Below are positions 45,541-54,180 of a stretch of DNA of 64,000 nt, in pieces. The stretch's first letter is position 1; each line of letters opens with the position of its first letter. The notes beneath the pieces were generated by a model. It ran no database searches. It saw only the letters and a list, made by a program, of their open reading frames with translations, and was not told where the DNA came from. The position numbers and the translations under genes are program-made. Location of the stretch: assembly GCF_003390375.1 (NCBI RefSeq), contig NZ_QUOT01000001.1:2852001-2916000 (forward strand), given 5' to 3'. Source of the stretch: Thalassotalea euphylliae (lineage in GTDB: Bacteria; Pseudomonadota; Gammaproteobacteria; Enterobacterales; Alteromonadaceae).

Positions 45541-47490
45541 ATGGCATTGTGGGGCGGCCGGTTTAAAGAAAAGGCGAGCGTACAATTTAAGAAATTTAAC
45601 GACTCATTGCCGGTTGATTACCGCATGGCGGTGCAAGATATTGTTGGCTCGATTGCTTGGGCTGGGGCGCTCAATCAAGTAGGCGTGTTGTCTGATGACG
45701 AAGTAGCACGCCTTGAGTCAGCACTATTGGAGCTTAAAGCATCGGTAGAAGAAAATCCGAAACAGATTTTATTGTCTGATGCGGAAGATATTCACAGTTG
45801 GGTGGAAGTTCAACTGATTGAAAAAACCGGTGACTTAGGTAAAAAACTGCACACAGGCCGAAGTCGTAATGACCAAGTAGCCACTGACCTTAAGCTTTGG
45901 TGTAAAGAAACGGGCGGCGAGTTACTTATTGCCTTAGTGAACTTACAGCAAGCGCTAATGAACCTCGCCGAGCGTGAATCCAATACTGTATTGCCGGGTT
46001 ACACCCACTTGCAGCGTGCTCAGCCAGTGACTTTTGGTCATTGGTGTTTAGCCTATGTAGAAATGTTCGATCGCGATATTGGTCGGTTAAAAGACTCGCT
46101 CTATCGTTTAGATGTTTCACCATTAGGCTCAGGTGCGCTAGCGGGTACTGCTTATCCGATTGACCGCGATAAGTTAGCACAGAACTTAGGTTTTCGCGCT
46201 GCGACACTAAACAGCTTGGATGCGGTTTCAGACCGCGACCATGTCATTGAGCTACTGTCGACGGCCAGCATCAGCATGATGCACTTATCGCGCTTCGCCG
46301 AAGATTTAATCTTCTACAACTCGGGTGAAGCAGGCTTTGTTGAGATGTCAGACTTGGTTAGCTCTGGCTCAAGCTTGATGCCGCAAAAGAAAAACCCAGA
46401 TGCCTGTGAACTGATTCGCGGTAAAGCGGGGCGTGTCTTTGGCTCACTAACGGGCATGTTGACCACCATGAAAGCCTTGGCGCTTGCATATAATAAAGAT
46501 ATGCAGGAAGACAAAGAAGGCTTGTTCGATGCTCTAGATACTTGGCAAGAATGTATGGAAATGGCGACGCTAGTGGTTGAAGGGCTGAAAGTAAATAGCG
46601 CGAGAACTCTAGCTGCTGCGCAGCAAGGTTATGCTAATGCCACTGAGCTTGCCGATTATCTTGTTAGCAAAGATATTCCATTCCGTGAAGCGCATCATAT
46701 TGTCGGTGAAGTGGTACTGGCAGCCATTGATAAAGGTGTACCGCTGGAAGATCTGACGTTAACCCAGTTACAAGCATTTAGCGACAAAATTGAGCAAGAT
46801 GTCTACCAACACTTATCAATTGAATCGACCCTAGATAAACGTGAGGCACTAGGTGGTACCTCGCGCTCGCAAGTACAAAAGGCGATTGCTCAAATGCAAA
46901 AAGGCCAAACAATACAAACCGATATTCTTAATGAGCAAGTGGTCGGTGCGCCGGGTAAACAGCAAACTAAGCTGGCACTTAAACAAGTGCAACAACGCTT
47001 AAATGCGCAAAAAGCGGAAGCTTTCTCGGTCCGTCGCGCACGGATGTCAGATATTGACAAGATTCATCAACAAGTTGCTTACTGGGCAGATAAAGGTGAG
47101 ATCTTAAGTCGTACTCGCGAAAATATTATTCACGATATTCAAAACTTTGTTGTCGCCGAAGTGGAAGGGCAAGTAGTGGGCTGTGCGTCGCTGTATATTT
47201 ATGAGCCGGGGCTAGCTGAAATTCGCAGTATCGTGGTTGATGATAGCTGGCATGGTCAAGGGCAGGGGCAGGCATTGACACAATACTTGCTGGAATTTGC
47301 CCATATGATGGAGCTCGAAACCATTATTGTGCTGACTTACATTCCTGATTACTTCGCTAAGTTAGGTTTTAGCACCATTGATAAGTCGACACTGGCGGAC
47401 TACATCATTGAAGATAGCGAGCTAAGCCCGAATCGTCATCCAGAAGATGAGATTGCCATGGCTTATCAAGTGTGCCGCGTAGCGAGCTAG
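45541..47490 (+). CDS. argH(A): Argininosuccinate lyase fused to a GNAT acetyltransferase, ArgH(A)
   Basis: Residues 1 to about 460 are argininosuccinate lyase: SRNDQVATDLKLW, LPGYTHLQRAQPV and the signature GSSLMPQKKNPD. Residues about 495-649 are a GNAT N-acetyltransferase with IRSIVVDDSWHGQGQGQAL as the acetyl-CoA loop and IPDYFAKLGF. This fusion is known in Vibrio, Moritella and Alteromonas relatives, where the extra domain supplies N-acetylglutamate synthase activity. A complete argA follows 42 bp downstream, so the cluster has two such activities. AGGAG precedes the ATG. Confidence 0.94.
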   Translation: MALWGGRFKEKASVQFKKFNDSLPVDYRMAVQDIVGSIAWAGALNQVGVLSDDEVARLESALLELKASVEENPKQILLSDAEDIHSWVEVQLIEKTGDLGKKLHTGRSRNDQVATDLKLWCKETGGELLIALVNLQQALMNLAERESNTVLPGYTHLQRAQPVTFGHWCLAYVEMFDRDIGRLKDSLYRLDVSPLGSGALAGTAYPIDRDKLAQNLGFRAATLNSLDAVSDRDHVIELLSTASISMMHLSRFAEDLIFYNSGEAGFVEMSDLVSSGSSLMPQKKNPDACELIRGKAGRVFGSLTGMLTTMKALALAYNKDMQEDKEGLFDALDTWQECMEMATLVVEGLKVNSARTLAAAQQGYANATELADYLVSKDIPFREAHHIVGEVVLAAIDKGVPLEDLTLTQLQAFSDKIEQDVYQHLSIESTLDKREALGGTSRSQVQKAIAQMQKGQTIQTDILNEQVVGAPGKQQTKLALKQVQQRLNAQKAEAFSVRRARMSDIDKIHQQVAYWADKGEILSRTRENIIHDIQNFVVAEVEGQVVGCASLYIYEPGLAEIRSIVVDDSWHGQGQGQALTQYLLEFAHMMELETIIVLTYIPDYFAKLGFSTIDKSTLADYIIEDSELSPNRHPEDEIAMAYQVCRVAS

Positions 47491-47532
47491 CTCACGTTTG
47501 TTATCGATTAAATTGTAGAGGAAAAGTCTTTA

Positions 47533-48909
47533 GTGCCAGCTTCACACGCGCGTCAGCAATTAAGTCAGAACGCTAATACTGAAAAGAGCGAAAAAAACCA
47601 AGACTACGTAAAGTGGTTTAGAAACGCTGCTCCCTACATTAACGCCCATCGCGGTAAAACTGTGGTGTTAATGTTTGGTGGTGAGGCGGTGCTGCACCCA
47701 AACTTTGCCAATATTATTCATGATATTGCCTTACTGCGAAGCCTTGGCGTAAAGCTAGTGATTGTCCACGGTGCGCGCCCGCAAATCGCAGAGCGTGCCG
47801 ATTTACTCGGTGTCGATCAGCAGTTTGAACGGCATCTACGTATTACCGACCCGAAAACGCTGATGGCGGTCAAAGATGCTACAGGTTCACTGCGCGTTCA
47901 TATTGAAGCCCTACTAACCACAGGATTAGCAAACTCGCCAATGCATGGCGCGCAAATTCGCGTTAGTACTGGTAACTTTGTGATTGCTCGCCCGATTGGT
48001 GTCAAAGAGGGGGTGGATTATCAGCACACGGGGCTTGTGCGCCGTATTGATACCGAAGCCATTAATCGCCAATTAGACTATGGCTCAATTGTCTTGCTTT
48101 CACCTGTTGGTTATTCCACCACAGGTGAAGTGTTTAACTTGGCGCTGGAAGATGTTGCTACACAAACGGCGATTTCATTAGGGGCGGATAAGCTGATTAC
48201 TTTTACCGAAGATGATGGCTTACTGGATACTGATGGTTCGCTGATTCGTAGTTGTAGTGTCGGTAAAGTCAAAGAGTTATTGGATGCTTATGGTAAGCAA
48301 GAAGTGGATCATGTGCGCCAGTTATTGCTACGTGCCATCATTCAAAGTGGTGAAAACGGCGTAGAACGTTGTCACTGTGTGTCGTATCAAAGTGATACTG
48401 CGCTGCTGCAAGAGCTGTTTACCCGTGATGGCGCAGGCACCTTGATTGCCAAAGATCATAAAGAGCATATTGCTACCGCCTCAATTGATGATGTTGGCGG
48501 TATTTTAGAGCTAATTCAGCCACTTGAAGAAGAGGGCGTACTCGTACGCCGCTCGCGCAAGCTACTAGAAACAGAAATTGATCGCTTTATCGTCTTGAAA
48601 AAAGAAGAAGTGATTATTGCCTGTGCCGCGCTATATCCCTACCCAGAAGCTAAAGCGGGTGAATTAGCCTGTGTGGTCATTCACCCAGATTACCGCAAAG
48701 GTAATAGAGGCGAGCGACTGATCGCTGCTGTTGAGGCCTTTGCCAAGCGTCAAAAACTAGAGCAGTTGTTTGTACTTACTACTGTAAGTGGTCATTGGTT
48801 TAGAGAGCAGGGGTTTATTGAAACCAGTATTGATGAATTACCGGAAGAGAAAAAGCAGATGTACAACTACCAACGTAAGTCTAAGGTGTTGGTAAAAGGC
48901 ATTGCGTAA
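47533..48909 (+). CDS. argA: Amino-acid N-acetyltransferase (N-acetylglutamate synthase)
   Basis: First step of arginine synthesis. The N-terminal amino-acid-kinase-like domain (about 30-290) binds arginine for feedback inhibition: VLMFGGEAVLHPNF, VIVHGARPQI. The C-terminal GNAT domain (about 315-455) has ACVVIHPDYRKGNRGERLI and GHWFREQGFIE. The GTG start at 47533 follows an AGAGGAAA site and gives 458 aa, a little longer than E. coli ArgA owing to a polar N-terminal extension. Last gene of the cluster. Confidence 0.94.
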   Translation: MPASHARQQLSQNANTEKSEKNQDYVKWFRNAAPYINAHRGKTVVLMFGGEAVLHPNFANIIHDIALLRSLGVKLVIVHGARPQIAERADLLGVDQQFERHLRITDPKTLMAVKDATGSLRVHIEALLTTGLANSPMHGAQIRVSTGNFVIARPIGVKEGVDYQHTGLVRRIDTEAINRQLDYGSIVLLSPVGYSTTGEVFNLALEDVATQTAISLGADKLITFTEDDGLLDTDGSLIRSCSVGKVKELLDAYGKQEVDHVRQLLLRAIIQSGENGVERCHCVSYQSDTALLQELFTRDGAGTLIAKDHKEHIATASIDDVGGILELIQPLEEEGVLVRRSRKLLETEIDRFIVLKKEEVIIACAALYPYPEAKAGELACVVIHPDYRKGNRGERLIAAVEAFAKRQKLEQLFVLTTVSGHWFREQGFIETSIDELPEEKKQMYNYQRKSKVLVKGIA

Positions 48910-48992
48910 CACGTTCCCTTAGCGCGTTTATACTTTGCCCAAGTGAGACTTTCGGTAAAGTAAGTAAACTTAACGTGGTGACAATTTAATAG

Positions 48993-49014
48993 GGCTGCTT
49001 TGCGCAGCCTTTTT
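48993..49014 (+). terminator. Rho-independent terminator after argA
   Basis: GGCTGC (48993-48998) pairs with GCAGCC (49004-49009) around a 5-base loop, followed by a five-T run. Confidence 0.8.
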
Positions 49015-49264
49015 CATTTCTAAATGCATACCTTTTAGGCACTATATTTGCTATACAAGCGATGTTGCTTTTCAGCGTCAATTCTAATTAAAAGTGCTAA
49101 CTAAAAGCAGCGATAAGTGTCATTAAGTGCGAACAAAGATAGTGGTATTGTGCGTTGTGGTCTATGACAGCCCCTCATAAATTTACTGTACCCATGATTC
49201 TGCGCTTAATTGAGCTTCTTATAACGATGGAAAATTTAATAAGCAGTTAAGGTAGGATTTCCTT
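49015..49264. other. Leader and promoter region of the PEP-CTERM gene
   Basis: 250 bp between the argA terminator and the PEP-CTERM gene. It contains a sigma-54-type promoter at its start, leaving a predicted leader of about 200 bases before the ATG. A short TAAGG/CCTTA pairing (49248-49265) would enclose the ribosome-binding site. No ORF or tRNA is seen. Confidence 0.5.
49036..49053 (+). promoter_or_regulatory. Candidate sigma-54 (RpoN) promoter
   Basis: TTAGGCAC-TATAT-TTGCT has the invariant GG (49038-49039) and GC (49050-49051) exactly 10 bp apart and follows TGGCAC-N5-TTGC closely. It is oriented toward the PEP-CTERM gene. PEP-CTERM/exosortase genes are linked to the PrsK/PrsR two-component system and RpoN in other bacteria, which makes the match more credible. 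Confidence 0.55.
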
Positions 49265-50053
49265 ATGAATAAATTTACTAAGTTAGCGCTTCCCCTTGTT
49301 TTTTCTACAATTGTGACAACGGCAAATGCTGGACTTATCTCTGGAACACATGAGTTTAAAAACGATTTTGGTCAAGCTCAACAAGTTGAGCTACAAGACT
49401 TAGAGTGGTTATCACTTGATAGCACCTTTGGTATTGCGCGTTTGGATATTGAAAACCAATCGTGGACTGATAACAACGGTGCTATTTGGCAAGCTGATGA
49501 CTGGCGTTTTGCAACGCGTCAAGAAACCAACACTCTATTGAATTCACTGTCAGGTGGATTAGTCGATGGGTACAGTGTGAGCAACTTCTATGGCGCCACT
49601 TGGTTTGCTGAAAATTTTGGTACTAAATCAATATTCAGTAATAACTTTAATGATGCACAAATAGCCTGGTTTAACTATGGTGCAACGAACGCCTGTAGTG
49701 ATGATTCTGCTCGCACGTGTCAAGGGCAGATCAGAGCCTATGCTGATGCCAAAGATCCCTCTAGCACAGTAGGTCTTCCAGCCAGCCAAAACATTCTAAC
49801 GGGCAATATTTTTAGCTCTATTTTTGACCCGCTAAACCACGCTGGTGTTGGCTATATCGCTGAAAATGATGGCGCTGAATTTGGTCTTAGAAGCAGTGCA
49901 ACAACAAGTATAATTAGTGAAAGACATTTCGCTGTTGCCAACTTACTCGTTAGAAATGCACCTGTCGATGTACCTGAGCCTGCCCCGATAGGTCTATTAG
50001 CGAGTGCATTAATAGGATTAGGAATTATGCGTAAACGAAGCGTTCAAAAATAA
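49265..50053 (+). CDS. PEP-CTERM sorting-domain surface protein
   Basis: A 262-residue secreted protein: signal peptide ending near ANA (about residue 22), a beta-rich middle part (LEWLSLDSTFGIARLDIEN, then DWRFATRQETNTLL) with no family I can name, and a C-terminal VPEPAPIGLLASALIGLG followed by MRKR. This Pro-Glu-Pro, hydrophobic helix and basic tail is the PEP-CTERM exosortase signal. No exosortase is in the window. Its own sigma-54-like promoter and strong terminator make it monocistronic. Confidence 0.85.
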   Translation: MNKFTKLALPLVFSTIVTTANAGLISGTHEFKNDFGQAQQVELQDLEWLSLDSTFGIARLDIENQSWTDNNGAIWQADDWRFATRQETNTLLNSLSGGLVDGYSVSNFYGATWFAENFGTKSIFSNNFNDAQIAWFNYGATNACSDDSARTCQGQIRAYADAKDPSSTVGLPASQNILTGNIFSSIFDPLNHAGVGYIAENDGAEFGLRSSATTSIISERHFAVANLLVRNAPVDVPEPAPIGLLASALIGLGIMRKRSVQK

Positions 50054-50082
50054 CTTTCTAATGCTAGTTTTATAATTGATGT

Positions 50083-50114
50083 AAGCCGAATAGAGCAATC
50101 TATTCGGCTTTTTT
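50083..50114 (+). terminator. Rho-independent terminator after the PEP-CTERM gene
   Basis: AAGCCGAATAGA (50083-50094) and TCTATTCGGCTT (50099-50110) make a perfect 12-bp stem with a GCAA loop, followed by a T-run. Confidence 0.92.
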
Positions 50115-50226
50115 AATGTCAAAATTCTTAGTGATTCAATTATATTGGATAAGGAATAGCAGGTAGATTTGGCGTCGCTAATGACCACAAAAACTACCAA
50201 TATAAACGGCTACAGATACTGGTTAT

Positions 50227-51990
50227 CTAGTCTCCGCGATTGCTTATCCATACTGTTTGATAAGGCGCTAACTCTATCGCTTGAGTGAGATCATCAAAAT
50301 TTTGCCCTGAAATTAAGTCCACCCAATGTTCAGTAATAATCAAGTTCAGTTCTGAAATAGGTAATTCTTGTGTCTGATCGGTCACATTGGTTATGCAGAA
50401 GATGCTTTGTCGACGATCTTGGCTTTGACGCCAAAAACCAAATAAGTTGAGCCCTAAATGCAGCGTAAACTGCGTCGCATTAGGATGAAACGCCTTTTGT
50501 GCGGTGCGAATATCAATTAGCGTCAGCATTTGTTTTAGTACATTGGCATGCGGATTTGTTTCATCGGCGAGTTGTTGTTCTAACGCCTCATAATTCCAAC
50601 GGTGGCGATTAATGGCGCGATTATGATGGGTGTTCTTTAGTTTCTCATAATCGTTGCGCGTGCCAAGTAAACTGTGAATATAAATACCTGGAATACCTTC
50701 TAAACCAAGCATAATTATATGCGCACAAATAAAGCGCTGCATGCCCCACTTATCAGGGCCATTAACTGTGCCTTGCAGAGCGTCAAACAAAGAAATATTC
50801 ATCTCATAGGCTTTCTGTTCGCCCGATTCACTGGTGCGCCATGAAATGGCACCACCAAAGTTCTTCATAGTATTGATCAGCAATGATATTTCTTGATCGC
50901 TCAATAAGCCTTCCGCGGGTCTTAAGCCGATGCCGTCGTGTGAAGCGATAAAGTTGAAGTAAGTAGTGCCATCTTGCGCGGGTGGCATACTCATTAACCA
51001 ACGCTTTAAGTACAAGCAGTTGCCTGTGATCAGGGTATTAATCAAGAGTGGTGGCAATGAGAAATTGTAGATGCAGTGGGCTTCGTTAGCATTGCCAAAA
51101 TAGGTCAGATTTTGGGTATTTGGGATGTTGGTTTCGGTAATAATTACCGCATCGGGTTGCGCATGCTCGATTAGCGTACGCAGTAAACGCACGACCTCAT
51201 GGGTTTGCGGTAAATTAATCGAAGGTGTGCCTGCAATTTTCCATAAAAAGGCAACGGCATCCATACGAAATATACGTACACCATTGTCTAAATACAGGCG
51301 AATAATTTTAACGAATTGGCTAAGAACTTCAGGATTGCGAAAATCTAAATCCACTTGATCGTGACTAAAGGTACACCAAACATATTGTTCACCTTTGGCA
51401 GTTTCCGTTTTGCGTAACAATTGGGAAGTACGCGGGCGAACTACCTGACTTAGCTCGTCATGCGGAGAAGCAGTAAAGAAGTAATCATGACCTTGTCCTT
51501 CACCTTTGACAAAGTTGTCAAACCACAAACTGCGTGACGAACAATGGTTAATTACCAAGTCTGACATTAACCGCTTTTTATTGGCAATTGCGGTGATATC
51601 TCCCCAGTCACCTAATGCTTCGTTGACTGATGAGTAGTCAATGACAGAAAAGCCATCATCGGAGCTGTAAGGGAAAAATGGCAAAATATGAATGCTATTG
51701 ATGTGATCTTGTAGGTAATTGTCAGCAAAATGTTGCAATGTCACCAATGGCTTTTCATTTTCTTTTAGTAATGAGTCACCATAGGTGATCATCACTACAT
51801 CTTGTTCAGACCAATGGTTAGAGTAGGGAGCCGGCGGCTCATCTTGCTCGCTCAAGCGCATGGTTTGAATAAGACTAAAGGCTAGCGATTGATAACTGAT
51901 ATCGAGCTCAACATCAGCGTAAATTACTGCTAGTTGCTGCGTTAGCTTGTTAGTTAACACCTCCAATGTGCTGTTGGTACACTCTGCCAT
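50227..51990 (-). CDS. GH13_18 glycoside phosphorylase, probably glucosylglycerate phosphorylase
   Basis: Sucrose-phosphorylase-like enzyme (587 aa). The TIM-barrel residues are clear: HILPFFPYSSDDGFSVIDY, nucleophile Asp in FRMDAVAF, acid/base Glu in ITETNIP, and SHDGIGLRP. Subfamily 18 includes phosphorylases for sucrose, sucrose 6'-phosphate, glucosylglycerol and glucosylglycerate. Glucosylglycerate is inferred from the three upstream genes, which would make that compound and handle glycerate. Predicted reaction: glucosylglycerate plus phosphate to glucose 1-phosphate plus D-glycerate. No signal peptide, so cytosolic. It begins 79 bp after the glycosyltransferase gene. Confidence 0.8.
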   Translation of the reverse strand: MAECTNSTLEVLTNKLTQQLAVIYADVELDISYQSLAFSLIQTMRLSEQDEPPAPYSNHWSEQDVVMITYGDSLLKENEKPLVTLQHFADNYLQDHINSIHILPFFPYSSDDGFSVIDYSSVNEALGDWGDITAIANKKRLMSDLVINHCSSRSLWFDNFVKGEGQGHDYFFTASPHDELSQVVRPRTSQLLRKTETAKGEQYVWCTFSHDQVDLDFRNPEVLSQFVKIIRLYLDNGVRIFRMDAVAFLWKIAGTPSINLPQTHEVVRLLRTLIEHAQPDAVIITETNIPNTQNLTYFGNANEAHCIYNFSLPPLLINTLITGNCLYLKRWLMSMPPAQDGTTYFNFIASHDGIGLRPAEGLLSDQEISLLINTMKNFGGAISWRTSESGEQKAYEMNISLFDALQGTVNGPDKWGMQRFICAHIIMLGLEGIPGIYIHSLLGTRNDYEKLKNTHHNRAINRHRWNYEALEQQLADETNPHANVLKQMLTLIDIRTAQKAFHPNATQFTLHLGLNLFGFWRQSQDRRQSIFCITNVTDQTQELPISELNLIITEHWVDLISGQNFDDLTQAIELAPYQTVWISNRGD

Positions 51991-52069
51991 TTTATTGCCT
52001 ACTTTTTACTAAACTAAGAACTGAACTACTCACTGAATTAAGCATTGAGCTAAGCACGAATAAAGCCCA

Positions 52070-53296
52070 TTATTTTGGGATAAATTCTAAATTGTCTTGC
52101 TCTACCGCTTCTTTGAGCTCATTTAAAATATTGGGTTCTGCGCTGATCACACGGTTCCACGTTGGAATAAATGGCGTTTCCATTGGGTTCTCAAGGAAGG
52201 TTTGGCCAGCATTCATAATGTTTTTCGCGAACATCTCTACTGCCGCCTCTTCATTGTGAATATCTAGTGATAAACCGTTCATTAGCGCATCGTGGCGATA
52301 AGTTTCTACGTAGTCGAGCGCAATACGGAAGTAGGTTGCTTTGATTGAGCGGAACGTTTCAGTGCTAAAAGTATGACCTTGAGTAGCAAGTTTACGGAAG
52401 AACGCTTTAGTAATATCGATCGACATTTTGGATAGGCCAGCTTCAGCGTTATCCAGTGACAAGTCTTGATGCTTATGATCATAAACATCAGCGATATCAA
52501 CCTGACAGATACGGTTGGTGGCGTAATTGCGGTGCATTTCACTTAATACACCAATCTCTAGGCCCCAATCACTAGGGATTCTGAGGTCATTTAATACATC
52601 GCGACGGAATGAGAATTCGCCCGCTAATGGGTAACGAAAACAGTCCATATAGTCGAGATATTCATTCGGACCAACAACGCGTTTTAGTGCACGAATAAGT
52701 GGCGTAACCAATAAGCGAGAAACGCGACCGTTTATTTTGCCATCGGCAACGCGAGCATAGAAGCCTTTACTGAATTCATAGTTAAACTGAGGGTGTGCAA
52801 CTGGATAGAGCAAACGGGCGAGTAAGTCTTTTTCGTAGGTTAAAATGTCGCAGTCGTGCAAGGCAACAGATTCGGCGCGATTAGATGCCAAGATATACCC
52901 CATGCAGTACCAAACATTACGCCCTTTACCGAGCTCTGTTGGAGCCAGACCTAAAGCTTGCAGCTTGGCATCAATCGCTTTTAATCTTGGCCCATCATTC
53001 CATAGTACACGGTGGTGTTGTGGCAGTTTGTCAAAAAACTCTAAGGCGTAGCGATATTGGGCTTCATCGGCGCGATCTAGGCCGATAACGACCTCTGATA
53101 AATAAGGCACTTGCGCTATTTTGTCGATAATTTTTGCCAGCGCCGGCCCTTCTAATTCGGAAAATAAAGAGGGTAATAATAGACCTAATGGGCGTGTTTG
53201 ATTAAAACTGACAAGCTCTTTTTCCATGTCTTCGTATGAGCGTTGGCCTAGATTGTGTAACGTAGTAACACTGCCATTTTGATAAAAATCAGCCAT
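52070..53296 (-). CDS. gpgS: Glucosyl-3-phosphoglycerate synthase-like glycosyltransferase (GpgS, GT81)
   Basis: GT-A glycosyltransferase predicted to move glucose from an NDP-glucose to 3-phosphoglycerate. Motifs: LLLPSLFSELEGPALA near the N-terminus, LGKGRNVWYCMGYILA, the DxD metal site ALHDCDIL, and YLDYMDCFRYPLAGEF, DWGLEIGVL. I start at ATG 53296, which has a GGGAG ribosome-binding site and overlaps the upstream phosphatase gene by 8 bp; an earlier in-frame ATG at 53335 would extend the overlap. 408 aa. Confidence 0.85.
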   Translation of the reverse strand: MADFYQNGSVTTLHNLGQRSYEDMEKELVSFNQTRPLGLLLPSLFSELEGPALAKIIDKIAQVPYLSEVVIGLDRADEAQYRYALEFFDKLPQHHRVLWNDGPRLKAIDAKLQALGLAPTELGKGRNVWYCMGYILASNRAESVALHDCDILTYEKDLLARLLYPVAHPQFNYEFSKGFYARVADGKINGRVSRLLVTPLIRALKRVVGPNEYLDYMDCFRYPLAGEFSFRRDVLNDLRIPSDWGLEIGVLSEMHRNYATNRICQVDIADVYDHKHQDLSLDNAEAGLSKMSIDITKAFFRKLATQGHTFSTETFRSIKATYFRIALDYVETYRHDALMNGLSLDIHNEEAAVEMFAKNIMNAGQTFLENPMETPFIPTWNRVISAEPNILNELKEAVEQDNLEFIPK

Positions 53297-54179
53297 GAGA
53301 AAGTTCTCCCGTTGGTTTTGTGGGGTTGGTGGCAAGCGCTGAAAAATCGATGATGAAGTTTAATGCTTCACTCCAACCGATTGGCCCATAGCCTTGAGTT
53401 TGGTAGATAAAATTTATTTTACTGGTGTTAAGTGGTGGGTAGGTGTGAGTCGGTGATTTAATTTGCACGGCGATATCTGCTGCCTCTAGCATCGCAGTAT
53501 CGTTGCCACTATCACCAAGTGCAATCACATTCACATTCGCCAACTGAAGTTGGTGTTGATATTCGCCTGCTAGCCAGTTCATGGCTTTACCCTTATCACA
53601 TGCATCACACAGATGAATAAAGCGGCCACCCAAAAGAATGTTGGCACCTAACGCTTGAGCGGCATTGATAAAAGCGTGCTTTTCATTTTCGCCGCCACGC
53701 CAGAGTACAGGCTCGCCATATTGGCGTTGATTTGCCAGCTGCGCATCGGCAAGACTTAGCCCTGTGACCTTGGCAATTTCTTCAATGCTCATTGCTGCAA
53801 AATGGGTAAAATATTGACCAAACTCTGGCTTTAATTGCTCTGCTATTGCAATGTAATTTGAGCGCGGAGAGCTAAAGGTTTTTACCCAAAAAGGCGGTTG
53901 TGACTCGCAGTTATCAGGTTGCTTAGTAAACAAGGATGTTGGGATATAAACGGCCGCACCATTCTCAACAATAAAGGGGCCATTAATGGCCATTGCTTCA
54001 TACAAATGTGTGACTTCCTGAACTGTTTTGCTGGTTGTAGCAATGACTGGAATTTGATGCGCTTTAAGCTTTTCCAGTGTCGGCTCTGCCGCAGCGAAAC
54101 TGTAGTTGTGATGGTCGAGCAAGGTGCCATCAAGGTCAGTGAAAACCATAGGTAAGGCATTATTCGCCGTTATTGTCAT
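53289..54179 (-). CDS. HAD phosphatase, MPGP/GpgP type (glucosyl-3-phosphoglycerate phosphatase)
   Basis: HAD-superfamily IIB phosphatase related to mannosyl-3-phosphoglycerate phosphatase. Motif I VFTDLDGTLLDHHNYS gives the nucleophile Asp, motif II ATTSKT, and motif III IALGDSGNDTAML; the cap domain lies between. It is predicted to dephosphorylate the product of the adjacent GpgS-like enzyme to glucosylglycerate. 296 aa. It starts 1 bp after the glycerate kinase gene and overlaps gpgS, so it is tightly coupled to both. Confidence 0.85.
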   Translation of the reverse strand: MTITANNALPMVFTDLDGTLLDHHNYSFAAAEPTLEKLKAHQIPVIATTSKTVQEVTHLYEAMAINGPFIVENGAAVYIPTSLFTKQPDNCESQPPFWVKTFSSPRSNYIAIAEQLKPEFGQYFTHFAAMSIEEIAKVTGLSLADAQLANQRQYGEPVLWRGGENEKHAFINAAQALGANILLGGRFIHLCDACDKGKAMNWLAGEYQHQLQLANVNVIALGDSGNDTAMLEAADIAVQIKSPTHTYPPLNTSKINFIYQTQGYGPIGWSEALNFIIDFSALATNPTKPTGELSHG

Positions 54180-54180
54180 C

